The position numbers and the translations under genes were made by a program. A stretch of DNA of 64,000 bases from G963665085 sp963665085. GTDB lineage: Bacteria > Bacteroidota > Bacteroidia > Bacteroidales > JAAAOM01. The notes under the pieces were generated by a model, which saw nothing but the letters and a program-made list of their open reading frames with translations, was not told the DNA's origin and searched no databases. The stretch lies in the NCBI GenBank assembly GCA_963665085.2, contig CAXXXS010000002.1, positions 682,001 through 746,000 of the forward strand, in the 5' to 3' direction. This document shows positions 25,613 to 34,845 of this stretch, one piece after another (position 1 is the first letter of the stretch; every line of letters starts with the position of its first letter).

Positions 25613-27916
25613 ATGAAGAAGTCTTTTAGTTTTATCATTATTTTTTTCACAACCCTATTCACTACAACAGCCCAGGAAAATATAAACACAAATAAATTCC
25701 GACAATTAAAACAGGAGCTTGCAACACCCAATGTTTACAGAACAGCATCTGGAGCCCCTGGGCATGAATACTGGCAACAAAAAGCAGATTATAAAATAAA
25801 CGTCCGTTTAGATGACAACACCCAAAGAATTTATGGAGAAGAAGTGATAACTTATAATAATCAATCACCGGATATACTAAAATATATTTGGCTTCAATTG
25901 GATCAAAATGTTCGGGCAAAAACTTCTGATACTTATAAAATTCAGACATCAAAACTTCGCGATAAAGTATCATTTGACCAATTAGAACGTTTGCAACAAG
26001 ATTTTGACGGAGGATTCAAACTGGAACAAATAAAAGACAAAGAAGGTAATGACTTACCCTACACAGTAAATAAAACAATGATGCGTATTGATTTACCTCA
26101 GGCATTAAAACCTGGCGAATCCTTTACTTTTTCAGTGAAATGGTGGTATAACATCAACGATAGATTAAAAAATGGAGGTCCCCGCTCTGGTTACGAATAT
26201 TTTGAAGAAGACGATAATTATCTTTATACTGTTGCGCAGTTTTATCCCAGAATGGCTGTATATAATGAAGTTGAAGGATGGCAAAACAAACAATTTTTAG
26301 GTAATGGCGAATTTACCCTTCCATTTGGAAACTTTGAAGTTAGCTTAACTGTTCCTGCAGACCATATTGTTGGTGCTACGGGTGTATTACAAAATGCAAA
26401 CGAGGTTTTAACAGAAAAACAACGTTCTCTTTTTGAGAAAGCAAAAACAGCTAGTGAACCTGTTATCATTGTTTCTCAAAGCGAAGCAGAAAAAGCAGAG
26501 AAATCAAAATCTAAAAAAGAAAAGACATGGATCTTTAAAGCTGAAAATGTCCGGGATTTTGCATTTGCCAGCTCGCGTAAATTTATTTGGGATGCAATGG
26601 GAGTAAAATTTGGAGAACGCACAGTAATGGCAATGTCTTATTATCCAAAAGAAGGAAACCCACTTTGGGAGCAATACTCTACTAAAGTTGTAGCACATAC
26701 ATTAAGGAGCTATTCCAGCCATACATTTGACTATCCATACCCTGTGGCTATTTCTGTCCATACAAAAAATATTGGCATGGAATATCCTATGATTTGTTTT
26801 AATGGTGGTCGTCCGGAAAAAGATGGAACTTATAGCAGCAGAACTAAATATAGCATGATAACAGTAATTATTCACGAAGTAGGTCATAATTATTTCCCAA
26901 TGATTGTAAATTCTGATGAACGTCAATGGACATGGATGGATGAAGGATTAAACTCATTTTTACAATTCCTTGCAGAACAGGAGTGGGAAAGAGACTATCC
27001 TTCAGGGGCTGGTCAGGCATACAAAATAGTGGATTATATGATAGGAGATAAAAATTTCATCTCTCCTATCATGACGAATTCCGAATCTATATGGCACTTT
27101 GGACCCAATGCTTACAGTAAACCAACAACAGCCCTAAATATCTTAAGGGAAACAGTAATGGGGCGCGAACTTTTTGATTTTGCTTTCAAAGAATACGCTC
27201 AACGATGGATGTTTAAACACCCTACGCCTGCTGATTTTTTTAGGACAATGGAAGATGCTTCTGCAGTTGATCTAGACTGGTTTTGGCGCGGTTGGTTTTA
27301 CACTACAGACCATGTTGATATTTCAATAGAGAATGTTACCTGGTATCAACCCAATACTCAAAATCCGAAAATAGAAAAACCCCTTGAAAAAGCAGCTGCA
27401 GAAAAAATTGCAATAACCAATATTCGAAATAAAACTGATATTGAACAAACAGTCACAGAAAAAGATCCTGCAACGCTTGATTTTTATAATAGTTACGATC
27501 CGTTTAAAGTTACAAAAGATGATTTAGAGGAATATGATAAATTCCTTTCTGATCTTACCGATAGTCAAAAGAAACTTTTAGATGGAAGTTATAACTTTTA
27601 CCAGGTTGATTTTAAAAATATTGGTGGCCTTGTAATGCCTGTAATTTTGAAATTTGAATTTACAGATGGTTCAGAAGAAGTTCAACAGATTCCTGCTGAA
27701 ATCTGGAAAACAAATAATGAAGAGGTCTCTAAAGTATTTATGTTTAACAAGGAAGTTAAACAAATAACATTAGACCCATATTATGAGACCGCAGATACCG
27801 AATTAAATAATAACTACTGGCCCCCTCAAATACAACCTACACGTTTCCAGATATATAAAACACAAAATTATCACAAGGCAGAGAGTAATCCAATGCAAAG
27901 AGCAAATGATAAATAG
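25613..27916 (+). CDS. M1 family zinc metallopeptidase, copy 2
   Basis: A 767-residue paralogue of the preceding protein with the same plan: signal peptide (FIIIFFTTLFTTTAQ), N-terminal beta domain, GMEYPMICFN, the zinc-binding HEVGH and the downstream Glu in WTWMDEGLN. All catalytic residues are kept, so both copies should be active. Differences cluster in the signal peptide, in residues near the substrate loop (CFNGGRPEKDGTYSSRTKYS against CFNMGRP...SDRTKYS) and in IWHFGPNAYSK against IWQFSPNAYDK. These could change substrate preference. It has its own promoter and no clear terminator before the broken MATE gene. Confidence 0.93.
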   Translation: MKKSFSFIIIFFTTLFTTTAQENINTNKFRQLKQELATPNVYRTASGAPGHEYWQQKADYKINVRLDDNTQRIYGEEVITYNNQSPDILKYIWLQLDQNVRAKTSDTYKIQTSKLRDKVSFDQLERLQQDFDGGFKLEQIKDKEGNDLPYTVNKTMMRIDLPQALKPGESFTFSVKWWYNINDRLKNGGPRSGYEYFEEDDNYLYTVAQFYPRMAVYNEVEGWQNKQFLGNGEFTLPFGNFEVSLTVPADHIVGATGVLQNANEVLTEKQRSLFEKAKTASEPVIIVSQSEAEKAEKSKSKKEKTWIFKAENVRDFAFASSRKFIWDAMGVKFGERTVMAMSYYPKEGNPLWEQYSTKVVAHTLRSYSSHTFDYPYPVAISVHTKNIGMEYPMICFNGGRPEKDGTYSSRTKYSMITVIIHEVGHNYFPMIVNSDERQWTWMDEGLNSFLQFLAEQEWERDYPSGAGQAYKIVDYMIGDKNFISPIMTNSESIWHFGPNAYSKPTTALNILRETVMGRELFDFAFKEYAQRWMFKHPTPADFFRTMEDASAVDLDWFWRGWFYTTDHVDISIENVTWYQPNTQNPKIEKPLEKAAAEKIAITNIRNKTDIEQTVTEKDPATLDFYNSYDPFKVTKDDLEEYDKFLSDLTDSQKKLLDGSYNFYQVDFKNIGGLVMPVILKFEFTDGSEEVQQIPAEIWKTNNEEVSKVFMFNKEVKQITLDPYYETADTELNNNYWPPQIQPTRFQIYKTQNYHKAESNPMQRANDK

Positions 27917-28000
27917 GTAAGGACAAATAATTAGTTTACGTTCCAATAAATTTGTTTTCATTATTATTTTAATGACCTTTGCCGTCTTTTGTAATAATGC

Positions 28001-28618
28001 ATGAAGAATCTAACTGAGGGAAAAGAGGGTAAACTCATTTTTAATTTTGCCTTACCGATGCTGATTGGCAATCTTTTTCAACAATTATATAATATTGTTG
28101 ACAGCATTCAGAACATTGGGGCAAACAAACCCGACAGGATAAAAAGAGGGATGAAAGCTACAATATTTATTTCATCGTGTATCTTAATTTTTGTAACAGG
28201 TATTGTAATTCTATTTGGAAATGGCTTTATGAGTATGTTTACTTCAGATACTGAAGTAATCCGAATTGGAAAAGAATATCTGGTTATTGTAAGCTCTTTT
28301 TATATCATCTTCTCCATTATGTTTACGATTAATGGCGTTCTACGAGGAGCAGGAGATACGTTAATCCCTATGTTTATCACACTATTTTCGCTCTGGCTGA
28401 TTCGCGTGCCTTTGGCAGCTATACTCTCCGGTCACTTAAAAGTGCAATTCCAAATTTTCAACTTAAACATAAAACTTCCTTCTTTGTTAAACGGGAACCT
28501 GCAAGAAATTGGAATCTGGTGGGCAATACCCATAGCATGGACTGCTGGGACTATTGTCTCTTATTTATATTACCTTACTGGAAAATGGAAAATCAAAAGT
28601 GTTATAAAACACCGTTAG
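28001..28618 (+). pseudogene. MATE efflux transporter with large in-frame internal deletion
   Basis: The 205-residue product joins two parts of a MATE protein that are normally far apart. Residues 1-35 (MKNLTEGKEGKLIFNFALPM...QQLYNIVDS) are the start of helix 1. From residue 36 the sequence is IQNIGANKPDRIKRGMKATIF, which in full-length MATE proteins (about 450 residues) begins the second bundle beyond residue 250. The remainder, about 170 residues, is a normal C-terminal end with helices at about 52-72, 92-112, 118-142 and 170-190. About 220-250 residues are missing, including most of the first bundle, so transport is not expected. The frame is intact and there are no stops, which suggests a recent event or a retained short product. 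Confidence 0.85.
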
Positions 28619-28637
28619 TTTTCACCAGTGAAATAGT

Positions 28638-28645
28638 TATTTTTG
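28638..28645 (+). promoter_or_regulatory. Promoter -7 element of the yicC-gmk-nadD operon
   Basis: TATTTTTG matches the consensus exactly, 16 bases before the ATG at 28661, which implies a very short leader. The TTG at 28643 that could extend YicC lies inside the element and is not a likely start. Confidence 0.55.
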
Positions 28646-28660
28646 AAAAAAATTTATGGT

Positions 28661-29536
28661 ATGATTTATTCAATGACCGGATATGGTAAAACTTCTTTTG
28701 AATATAACGGCAAATCGTTTACAATCGAAGTAAAATCACTAAATAGTAAACAAGCTGATATAAACATCAAAATTCCAAACCTATACAAAGAAAAGGAAAT
28801 TGAACTGCGTAATATACTTGTTAACGAATTAAAAAGAGGCAAGATCGAATTCATCCTTTCTGTATCTGCAGGAGAAAGGGCGAATATTCCTACAATCAAC
28901 AAAGCTGTTATTAAAAGCTATTTTAGTCAACTTTCTGAAATTTTAAGCGATCTTAATTTAACCGAACAGCAAAATATATTAACATCTATATTACGGTTAC
29001 CGGAAGTTCTAACGACACAGCAGGAAGAACTCGATAATGCAGAATGGGAAGTTATAAAAGATAATGCTTTAAAAGCTATCCAAGACTTAAATTCTTTTCG
29101 TATCCAAGAGGGAAAACCTACCGAGGCAGATTTTAGGGAGAGAATTACAATTATTCAGAATCTACTGGAATCAATTGCTGAATTTGAAGAGAAAAGAATT
29201 GAGACAATAAAAAACAGGATAAAAAATAATTTAAATGAAATTATTTCTCCAGAAAAGATAGATGAAAACAGGTTTGAGCAGGAGCTTATTTTTTACATTG
29301 AAAAGATAGATATTACCGAGGAAAAAGTTCGTTTAAAAAATCATTGTGAATACTTTCTAAAAACTTTGGAAGAAGAAGAACCTGTTGGAAAGAAATTAAA
29401 TTTTATTTCACAGGAAATTGGAAGAGAAATAAACACTATCGGTTCCAAAGCCAATGATTCTAATATACAACGCTTTGTTGTTGTTATGAAAGATGAACTG
29501 GAAAAAATTAAAGAACAAACAATGAACGTTTTATAA
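28661..29536 (+). CDS. yicC: YicC family endoribonuclease-like protein
   Basis: A 291-residue protein that starts MIYSMTGYGK, the hallmark of YicC. It contains VEVKSLNSKQ-type and RGKIEFILSV motifs in the N-terminal part and a C-terminal DUF1732 region (EPVGKKLNFISQEIGREINTIGSKANDSNIQRFVVVMKDELEKIKEQ). E. coli YicC is an endoribonuclease affecting small RNA RyhB. The conserved Glu-rich C-terminus and final NV-type end are present. It is followed after 5 bases by gmk and then nadD, a gene order common in Bacteroidota. Confidence 0.93.
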   Translation: MIYSMTGYGKTSFEYNGKSFTIEVKSLNSKQADINIKIPNLYKEKEIELRNILVNELKRGKIEFILSVSAGERANIPTINKAVIKSYFSQLSEILSDLNLTEQQNILTSILRLPEVLTTQQEELDNAEWEVIKDNALKAIQDLNSFRIQEGKPTEADFRERITIIQNLLESIAEFEEKRIETIKNRIKNNLNEIISPEKIDENRFEQELIFYIEKIDITEEKVRLKNHCEYFLKTLEEEEPVGKKLNFISQEIGREINTIGSKANDSNIQRFVVVMKDELEKIKEQTMNVL

Positions 29537-29541
29537 TTCTT

Positions 29542-30126
29542 ATGGTAAAAAAAGAAGGAAAAATCATTGTCTTTTCTGCACCATCAGGTTCAGGAAAATC
29601 TACTATATTAAATCACTTATTAAATATTCCGGAATTAAATCTGGCTTTCTCTATCTCTGCGACAAACAGGCTACCCAGGGGAGAAGAAAAACATGGTAAC
29701 GAATATTATTTTTTACAGACAGAAGATTTTAAGAAAAGAATAGAAAATAACGAATTCCTTGAATGGGAAGAAGTATATCCCGGAAGATTTTATGGCACAC
29801 TAAAAAGTGAAATAAACCGGTTATGGTCTGAAGGTAAAAACATAATTTTTGATCTGGACGTAAAAGGTGGTGTTAACATAAAAAAAATTTATCCTGAGAA
29901 TACACTATCCGTATTTATTAAAGTTCCTAGTATCGAAGAATTGGAAAATCGATTAAAGAAAAGAGGTACTGATGAAGAAGATTCGATAAGAGTCCGGCTC
30001 GAACGATTTGAATACGAATTAACATTTGAAAAAGATTTTGATATTGTTCTTGTTAATGATATCCTTAAAAAAACATTGGAAAAAGCAGAAATAATTGTAA
30101 AGAATTATTTAAAAAGGGAGGAATGA
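29542..30126 (+). CDS. gmk: Guanylate kinase
   Basis: A 194-residue enzyme that phosphorylates GMP to GDP with ATP. The Walker A loop is FSAPSGSGKSTIL (about 11-23). The GMP-binding residues are in SATNRLPRGEEKHGNEYYF and FLEWEEVYPGRFYGTLKSEI. LDVKGGVNIKKIYPE and the lid RLKKRGTDEEDSIRVRLERFEYE are intact. It is usual in length. It overlaps nadD by four bases (ATGA) and so is translationally coupled to it. Confidence 0.97.
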   Translation: MVKKEGKIIVFSAPSGSGKSTILNHLLNIPELNLAFSISATNRLPRGEEKHGNEYYFLQTEDFKKRIENNEFLEWEEVYPGRFYGTLKSEINRLWSEGKNIIFDLDVKGGVNIKKIYPENTLSVFIKVPSIEELENRLKKRGTDEEDSIRVRLERFEYELTFEKDFDIVLVNDILKKTLEKAEIIVKNYLKREE

Positions 30127-30701
30127 AAATAGGACTCTTTTTCGGTTCATTTAATCCTATACATATTGGCCATTTAGCTATTGCTAACTACATGGTTGAG
30201 TTTACAGATATTGATAAACTTTGGTTTATCATCAGCCCGCATAATCCATTGAAAAAAAAAAGCTCTCTGCTAAATGATTATCATCGGCTAGATCTGGTGT
30301 ACCGTGCAATAGAAGATGACAATCGCTTTTTTGTTTCTGACATTGAATTTAAAATGCCTCAACCTTCCTATACCATAGACACAATAGTTCGATTAAAGGA
30401 AAAACGCCCTGATGATGAATTTGCATTAATAATGGGCTCTGATGGACTCAAAACTTTTAACAAATGGAAAAATGCTGAAGAAATCATAAAGCAATGTCAT
30501 CGATATGTTTATCCAAGACCTGGTACTCCTGAGGAAGAATATAAAAAACATTCAAATATTACTGTTGTAAATGCCCCACTAATGGAGATGTCCTCTTCGT
30601 TTATTCGAGAATCAATAAAAGAAGGTAAAAACACAAGATTCTTTGTCCCAGACAAAGTATATGAATATATGAATGAGATGAATTTCTACCGCAATATATA
30701 A
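30123..30701 (+). CDS. nadD: Nicotinate-nucleotide adenylyltransferase
   Basis: A 192-residue enzyme of NAD synthesis (nicotinate mononucleotide + ATP to deamido-NAD). The nucleotidyltransferase motifs are IGLFFGSFNPIHIGHLAIANY (with H-x-G-H) and the C-terminal MSSSFIRESIKEGKNTRFFVPDKVYEYM (S-x-x-x-R). The middle HNPLKKKSSLLNDYHRLDLVY and FALIMGSDGLKTFNKWK are standard. Its 3' end overlaps by 16 bases the end of the convergent outer-membrane protein gene. Confidence 0.96.
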   Translation: MKIGLFFGSFNPIHIGHLAIANYMVEFTDIDKLWFIISPHNPLKKKSSLLNDYHRLDLVYRAIEDDNRFFVSDIEFKMPQPSYTIDTIVRLKEKRPDDEFALIMGSDGLKTFNKWKNAEEIIKQCHRYVYPRPGTPEEEYKKHSNITVVNAPLMEMSSSFIRESIKEGKNTRFFVPDKVYEYMNEMNFYRNI

Positions 30702-31282
30702 CCAACTCCTATTTTCAAATTTGCAGTATAACCATGATTTACATCGTGAAAACCTATTTTATTTGGAGCCTTTGTCTTATCTAATGAGCCAAAATAAGCA
30801 CCAACAGCCATGTTCGCATCAAAATAAAAGTTACTTAAGAATCTAAACATTATTCCGGTTCCGATATAGTGTTCCATAGAAGAAACCATCCCTCCTTCTT
30901 CTTTTTCTATTATAAGAGTTTCTGTTGATGTTTTTATAATTATGGGTTGATTTACATACTCCATCTGATAAAGACAATTATATAAAATATAAGGCTTAAT
31001 TAGAGCATTTCCGTAATAGTAATTATATTTCCCGAAGAAAGTTTTGTATTTAAAATTAGCGCCTTTAAATTTAGTTGCGTCTTCATTTAAAATTGCTCCA
31101 AGTTCAATTGATTTATAATCATTTAATGCAACCATATTAAAGGTAATATTGGTTCCATGGCCACTACCGGAATACTCCCCAGAGGCACTTACTCCAAACT
31201 CCATAATATCAGGACAAAGCATTTGTGCTATTGTGAATTTTGCTGAAATAAATAGTAGTATTATTAATATTAGTCCTCTCAT
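30686..31282 (-). CDS. Predicted outer-membrane beta-barrel protein
   Basis: A 198-residue secreted protein. A signal peptide (about 1-19, ILIILLFISAKFTIAQ) is followed by alternating strands rich in Tyr, Phe and Gly (FKYKTFFGKYNYYYGNALIKPYILYNCLY, HYIGTGIMFRFLSNFYFDANMAVGAYFG) and a final strand ending in an aromatic/hydrophobic residue before Arg. This fits a small eight-stranded barrel, of the kind abundant in Bacteroidota. There is no recognised family. Convergent with nadD with a 16-base overlap of coding ends. Confidence 0.65.
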   Translation of the reverse strand: MRGLILIILLFISAKFTIAQMLCPDIMEFGVSASGEYSGSGHGTNITFNMVALNDYKSIELGAILNEDATKFKGANFKYKTFFGKYNYYYGNALIKPYILYNCLYQMEYVNQPIIIKTSTETLIIEKEEGGMVSSMEHYIGTGIMFRFLSNFYFDANMAVGAYFGSLDKTKAPNKIGFHDVNHGYTANLKIGVGYILR

Positions 31283-31442
31283 CTCATTTTAGGTATACTA
31301 CTGTATACGTAATAAATAAAAACATTACAGCATAATTAAGATGATAAACCTTATACTAAGAAGATAATAATTCTTAACACACAAAGGTGATCTAGATTAA
31401 ACTTTCAAAAAAAAGCTAAAACAAACTGTTAGCAGGAACTTA

Positions 31443-33161
31443 TTATGAAGTTTTTCCCCACTTTCTCTTTCTGGCAAAGTAATAGAAAAGTCCTACTAGT
31501 ATAACTAAAATAATTGGTGCTGCAGTATTTACCAGTTGCCAAACTAACTTTTGGGAATTAGTGTTAATTTTTGATTTATCAATTAGTCGTAGCTTTATCT
31601 CCCGACTTCTAAGATTTAGTAAGCCTGTTTCGTCAGTTAAATAATTTATAGCATTAACAATAAATTCTTTATTTCCAAAAGTCTGACGCGTAAAACGATC
31701 TTGCCCAAGTTTGCCAATAACAGGACTAGAAGGCCTATACGCAACCTCATTTCTAATAATATCGCCATCCGAGATAACAATCATTTTTGTTGGTTTACTT
31801 TTTTCTTTAAATTCTCCATCAAAACTACCTTCCAGGTAATTTGAATAAGAGCGGTTTCTAAAGACAGAAGGAAATTCTCCCTCCAGTAAAACAGCCATAG
31901 ACTGGAATGACTTGTTGTATTTATTCTGATCCGGATTTTCATTTACCTCTTGAAGACTTATAAAAACCGGAGCCGTTACTAAATCTGTAGATTTCGAACT
32001 GGATAATAACACAGATTTTTTAACATCACTATTACCTCCAACAGTATCGATGCTACTAACAAATTGAGTTTTTATATAATTAAGATTCGATGTTATCGGA
32101 TTTAAAGGATTGGGCCCTGCTAATGGATAGTACAACCAGGGAGCAGGAACAAATTGAGACTGTACCCCATCAACATTGGGTTTTACTGGAATAACATTAC
32201 ACTGAATATCTTTTATTAAATCAGGATTAATACGCACCCCATAAGTAAATAACTGGTCGTCGAGGTTAAGATCCCTGATAAAAGCCATTGTACGTCCATT
32301 TAGAAGGCTGTCCATTTCAATATTTACAGGTTCTACCAACCATAATATCTTACCTCCATTCATTAGATATTGGTCCAAAACAAACTTATCTGCTTCATTA
32401 AATTTTTCTTGTGGCCTGGCTACTACTACTGCTACATAATCATCGAGAATTCCGGGAGTTCCATTTATTACCCCTCTGTCAACCTGATAATAATTTGCTA
32501 ATTCCCGGGTAATATCTCCTACTTCATACTGATTCAGTTCATCATGTCCTTCAATAAATGCTACTTTCTCTAATGTTGTATCGGTTAGAGCTTTAATATT
32601 GCTAGTTAGTTCATATTCCAAAGTTCTTATGGAGTTGTTAAGATTTTCATTATAGGGTAAAGCTGGGTTATTTTTCAATAGATTTACAGCTAGTTCAACA
32701 TCGTTATAACGAATTAATACACCCGGAAAAACCGGCTTCTGACTTACTCCACCTTCTGCATCTTTTGCCTGAATATTTACCGGTTGTAATCCAAGCTCTA
32801 CCAATTTATTATACAACTCTGCTTTTTCCTTTGAATCTTCGATACCATAGGGATTGATAATTTCATAACAAACACTTTCTTTATTTAGTACTTTGTACTC
32901 CTCCATAAGATCGATAATACTCTGTTGTAGCCTCTTAAATTCTACAGGAAGGTCACCATCCAAATACAATTTAATTGATATCTCATCAGATAATTTAAGA
33001 ACAACGTCTTTTGTTGTTTGAGACAATGTATATCGTTTATCAGAAGTTAAATCAAGTCTAAAAAAAATGTGTTTTGAGATAATATTTAAAACAATAATAA
33101 CGACTATAATAAGTAAAACATTAAAAATATGTTTCTCGCGTAGATTTCCCTTTTTCTTCAT
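31443..33161 (-). CDS. gldG: Gliding motility-associated ABC component GldG
   Basis: A 572-residue protein. An N-terminal helix (about 14-32) and RLDLTSDKRYTLSQTTKDVVLKL are typical of GldG, followed by a large extracytoplasmic ABC_transp_aux domain (VAFIEGHDELNQYEVGDITREL, LDQYLMNGGKILWLVEPVNIEMDSL, VISDGDIIRNEV) and a C-terminal helix (about 540-562) just before a basic tail. GldG works with GldF and the ATPase GldA, needed for gliding in Flavobacterium johnsoniae. Here gldF precedes it by 10 bases; gldA is not in the window, though the two-domain ATPase at 39.4 kb is not a match for it. Confidence 0.92.
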   Translation of the reverse strand: MKKKGNLREKHIFNVLLIIVVIIVLNIISKHIFFRLDLTSDKRYTLSQTTKDVVLKLSDEISIKLYLDGDLPVEFKRLQQSIIDLMEEYKVLNKESVCYEIINPYGIEDSKEKAELYNKLVELGLQPVNIQAKDAEGGVSQKPVFPGVLIRYNDVELAVNLLKNNPALPYNENLNNSIRTLEYELTSNIKALTDTTLEKVAFIEGHDELNQYEVGDITRELANYYQVDRGVINGTPGILDDYVAVVVARPQEKFNEADKFVLDQYLMNGGKILWLVEPVNIEMDSLLNGRTMAFIRDLNLDDQLFTYGVRINPDLIKDIQCNVIPVKPNVDGVQSQFVPAPWLYYPLAGPNPLNPITSNLNYIKTQFVSSIDTVGGNSDVKKSVLLSSSKSTDLVTAPVFISLQEVNENPDQNKYNKSFQSMAVLLEGEFPSVFRNRSYSNYLEGSFDGEFKEKSKPTKMIVISDGDIIRNEVAYRPSSPVIGKLGQDRFTRQTFGNKEFIVNAINYLTDETGLLNLRSREIKLRLIDKSKINTNSQKLVWQLVNTAAPIILVILVGLFYYFARKRKWGKTS

Positions 33162-33171
33162 AAAAAACTTT

Positions 33172-33903
33172 TTACCATTTCTTGCTTAACAGTGTCAACT
33201 GGGTTAATACAATAAATATTGCAATTACGCTTAAATAGTAGATTACATCTCTTGAATCAATAACACCCCGACTAATTGAACGATAATGTTCTTCTATTCC
33301 TAATGAAACAATAACAGAATTTATTGAACTTAAAGAGGAGAATGTTCCTAGGATATCAAAACCTATATACAAAACAAAAGATAACAGGGCACTTATTAGA
33401 AATGCAATAATCTGATTCTCAGTTAAAGAAGAACAAAATATCCCAACAGAAACATAAATTGATACCAATAAGAATAAACCAATATATGATCCCCAAATGG
33501 CTCCCACATCAACATTCCCTGCTGGTTGACTCATTAAATAAATTGAAATAAAATATACTAATGTTGGTAAAATGGAAAAGATAACTAAAGTTACACCTGC
33601 AAAATACTTTGCCAGAACAATTTTCAACTCAGATAGAGGTCGGGTTAACAATAAATCAAGTGTCCCATTACTTTTTTCCTCTGAAAACATTCTCATGCTT
33701 ACTGCGGGACCCAGGAACAGAAAAATCCAGGGAGCGAGATTAAATAAACCATCGATATTTGCATAACCACTCTCTAAAACATTGTTCTCACTTGGTATAA
33801 CCCAGACAAATAATCCATTAACAACCAAAAAAATACTTACAACAACAATACCTGTTAAGCTGCTAAAAAAACTACTAATTTCTCTTTTATATAATGCCAG
33901 CAT
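33172..33903 (-). CDS. gldF: Gliding motility-associated ABC permease GldF
   Basis: A 243-residue permease with six membrane helices. The N-terminus LALYKREISSFFSSLTGIVVVSIFL and the segment GPAVSMRMFSEEKSNGTLDLLLTRPLSELKIVLAKYFAG are typical of ABC-2 type permeases and specifically of GldF. It forms the membrane channel of the GldAFG complex with GldG, encoded directly downstream. The function in transport is not known in detail even in model gliders. Confidence 0.92.
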   Translation of the reverse strand: MLALYKREISSFFSSLTGIVVVSIFLVVNGLFVWVIPSENNVLESGYANIDGLFNLAPWIFLFLGPAVSMRMFSEEKSNGTLDLLLTRPLSELKIVLAKYFAGVTLVIFSILPTLVYFISIYLMSQPAGNVDVGAIWGSYIGLFLLVSIYVSVGIFCSSLTENQIIAFLISALLSFVLYIGFDILGTFSSLSSINSVIVSLGIEEHYRSISRGVIDSRDVIYYLSVIAIFIVLTQLTLLSKKW

Positions 33904-34049
33904 TCTCTTTTAAATTTTCAAAAAGCTAAAATTTATTGATAAATATAGCAAATCATAGAACACGATAAATTTATATCAGAAAATAATATCTTTTTTAATT
34001 GTTAGATTTGTCGCCGATTTAATAATAAGCAGTAAGGAAAAGAAAGTGT

Positions 34050-34760
34050 ATGAGAAAAGTTGAGACCTGTTTTAGTCCCATTATGTATCCCTATTTTGAA
34101 AATAAAGATGCAATTGTAGTTGTAGTTGACATTCTTCGTGCAACAACAGCCATAGGCACAGCATTTATGAATGGCATAAAAAAGATAATCCCTGTTTCTA
34201 CGCTGGAAGAAGCAAAAGAATATAAAAACAAAGGGTATTTAGTTGCAGCAGAGAGAGATGGTATTGTTAAAGACTTTGCAGATTTCGGAAATTCTCCCTT
34301 TAATTTCTCGAGAGAAAATGTTGGAGAAAAAGAAGTAGTTTATTCCACAACAAATGGAACAAATACAATTATGCTAGCCAAAGACAGTTACAAAGTTATT
34401 ATTGGTTCATACCTCTGTATCTCGGCAATAGCTGATTATATAATTAAAGAAGACAGAGATGCTTTACTACTATGTGCTGGTTGGAAAAACAAATTTAATC
34501 TTGAAGACTCCCTGTTTTGTGGTGCTTTGGCTGAAAAATTACTTAAGAACAACAAGTATTCGACCATATGTGATTCAACAAAAGCTGCTATTGATTTATG
34601 GGAACTTGCAAAACCTAATCCATATGGATATATTCTTAAGTCTGCACAAAAAGGAAGGCTTCAAAAAAATGGATTGGATGATGTTATTGAATTCTGTCAT
34701 CAGGAAGATCAAACAGAAATTATTCCTTATTTGAAAGATAACTATTTAGCTACTTTATAA
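34050..34760 (+). CDS. comB: 2-phosphosulfolactate phosphatase family protein
   Basis: A 236-residue ComB-family protein. Motifs are VVVVDILRATTAIGTAFMNGIKKIIPV at the N-terminus, FGNSPFNFSRENV, VYSTTNGTNTIMLAKDS and LLCAGWKNKFNLEDSLFCGAL, all matching the Mg-dependent acid phosphatase fold that removes phosphate from 2-phosphosulfolactate. In methanogens this is a coenzyme M step. Bacteroidota do not make coenzyme M, so the product here is more likely sulfolactate or a related acid for another purpose, such as sulfonolipid or osmolyte metabolism; this is inference. Monocistronic with its own terminator. Confidence 0.88.
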   Translation: MRKVETCFSPIMYPYFENKDAIVVVVDILRATTAIGTAFMNGIKKIIPVSTLEEAKEYKNKGYLVAAERDGIVKDFADFGNSPFNFSRENVGEKEVVYSTTNGTNTIMLAKDSYKVIIGSYLCISAIADYIIKEDRDALLLCAGWKNKFNLEDSLFCGALAEKLLKNNKYSTICDSTKAAIDLWELAKPNPYGYILKSAQKGRLQKNGLDDVIEFCHQEDQTEIIPYLKDNYLATL

Positions 34761-34765
34761 AAAAC

Positions 34766-34799
34766 AAAGAATGCACCGGAGTAAAACCGGCCATTCTTT
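34766..34799 (+). terminator. Terminator of comB
   Basis: AAAGAATG-C-ACCGG (34766-34779) pairs with CCGG-C-CATTCTTT (34787-34799) with a small internal bulge, followed by AT-rich sequence. It lies a few bases after the comB stop and also faces the convergent secreted-protein gene. Confidence 0.75.
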
Positions 34800-34845
34800 A
34801 TTTTATTAAAATAGATAGTGCGGATAAATCTTCTAAGCAAGCTCA

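Larger units (their letters stand above)
22879..27916 (+). repeat. Tandem duplication of an M1 peptidase transcription unit
   Basis: The genes at 22936-25236 and 25613-27916 encode proteins that agree at roughly nine residues in ten by eye over their whole length, including the tail (NNYWPP...IQPTRFQ). The duplication includes the promoter core (ATAAATTACTATTTTT at the same distance from the ATG, 48 and 50 bases). The spacer contains a terminator, so each copy is a separate unit. The signal peptides and the extreme C-termini have diverged most. Codon-level differences are many, so the duplication is not recent. Confidence 0.85.
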
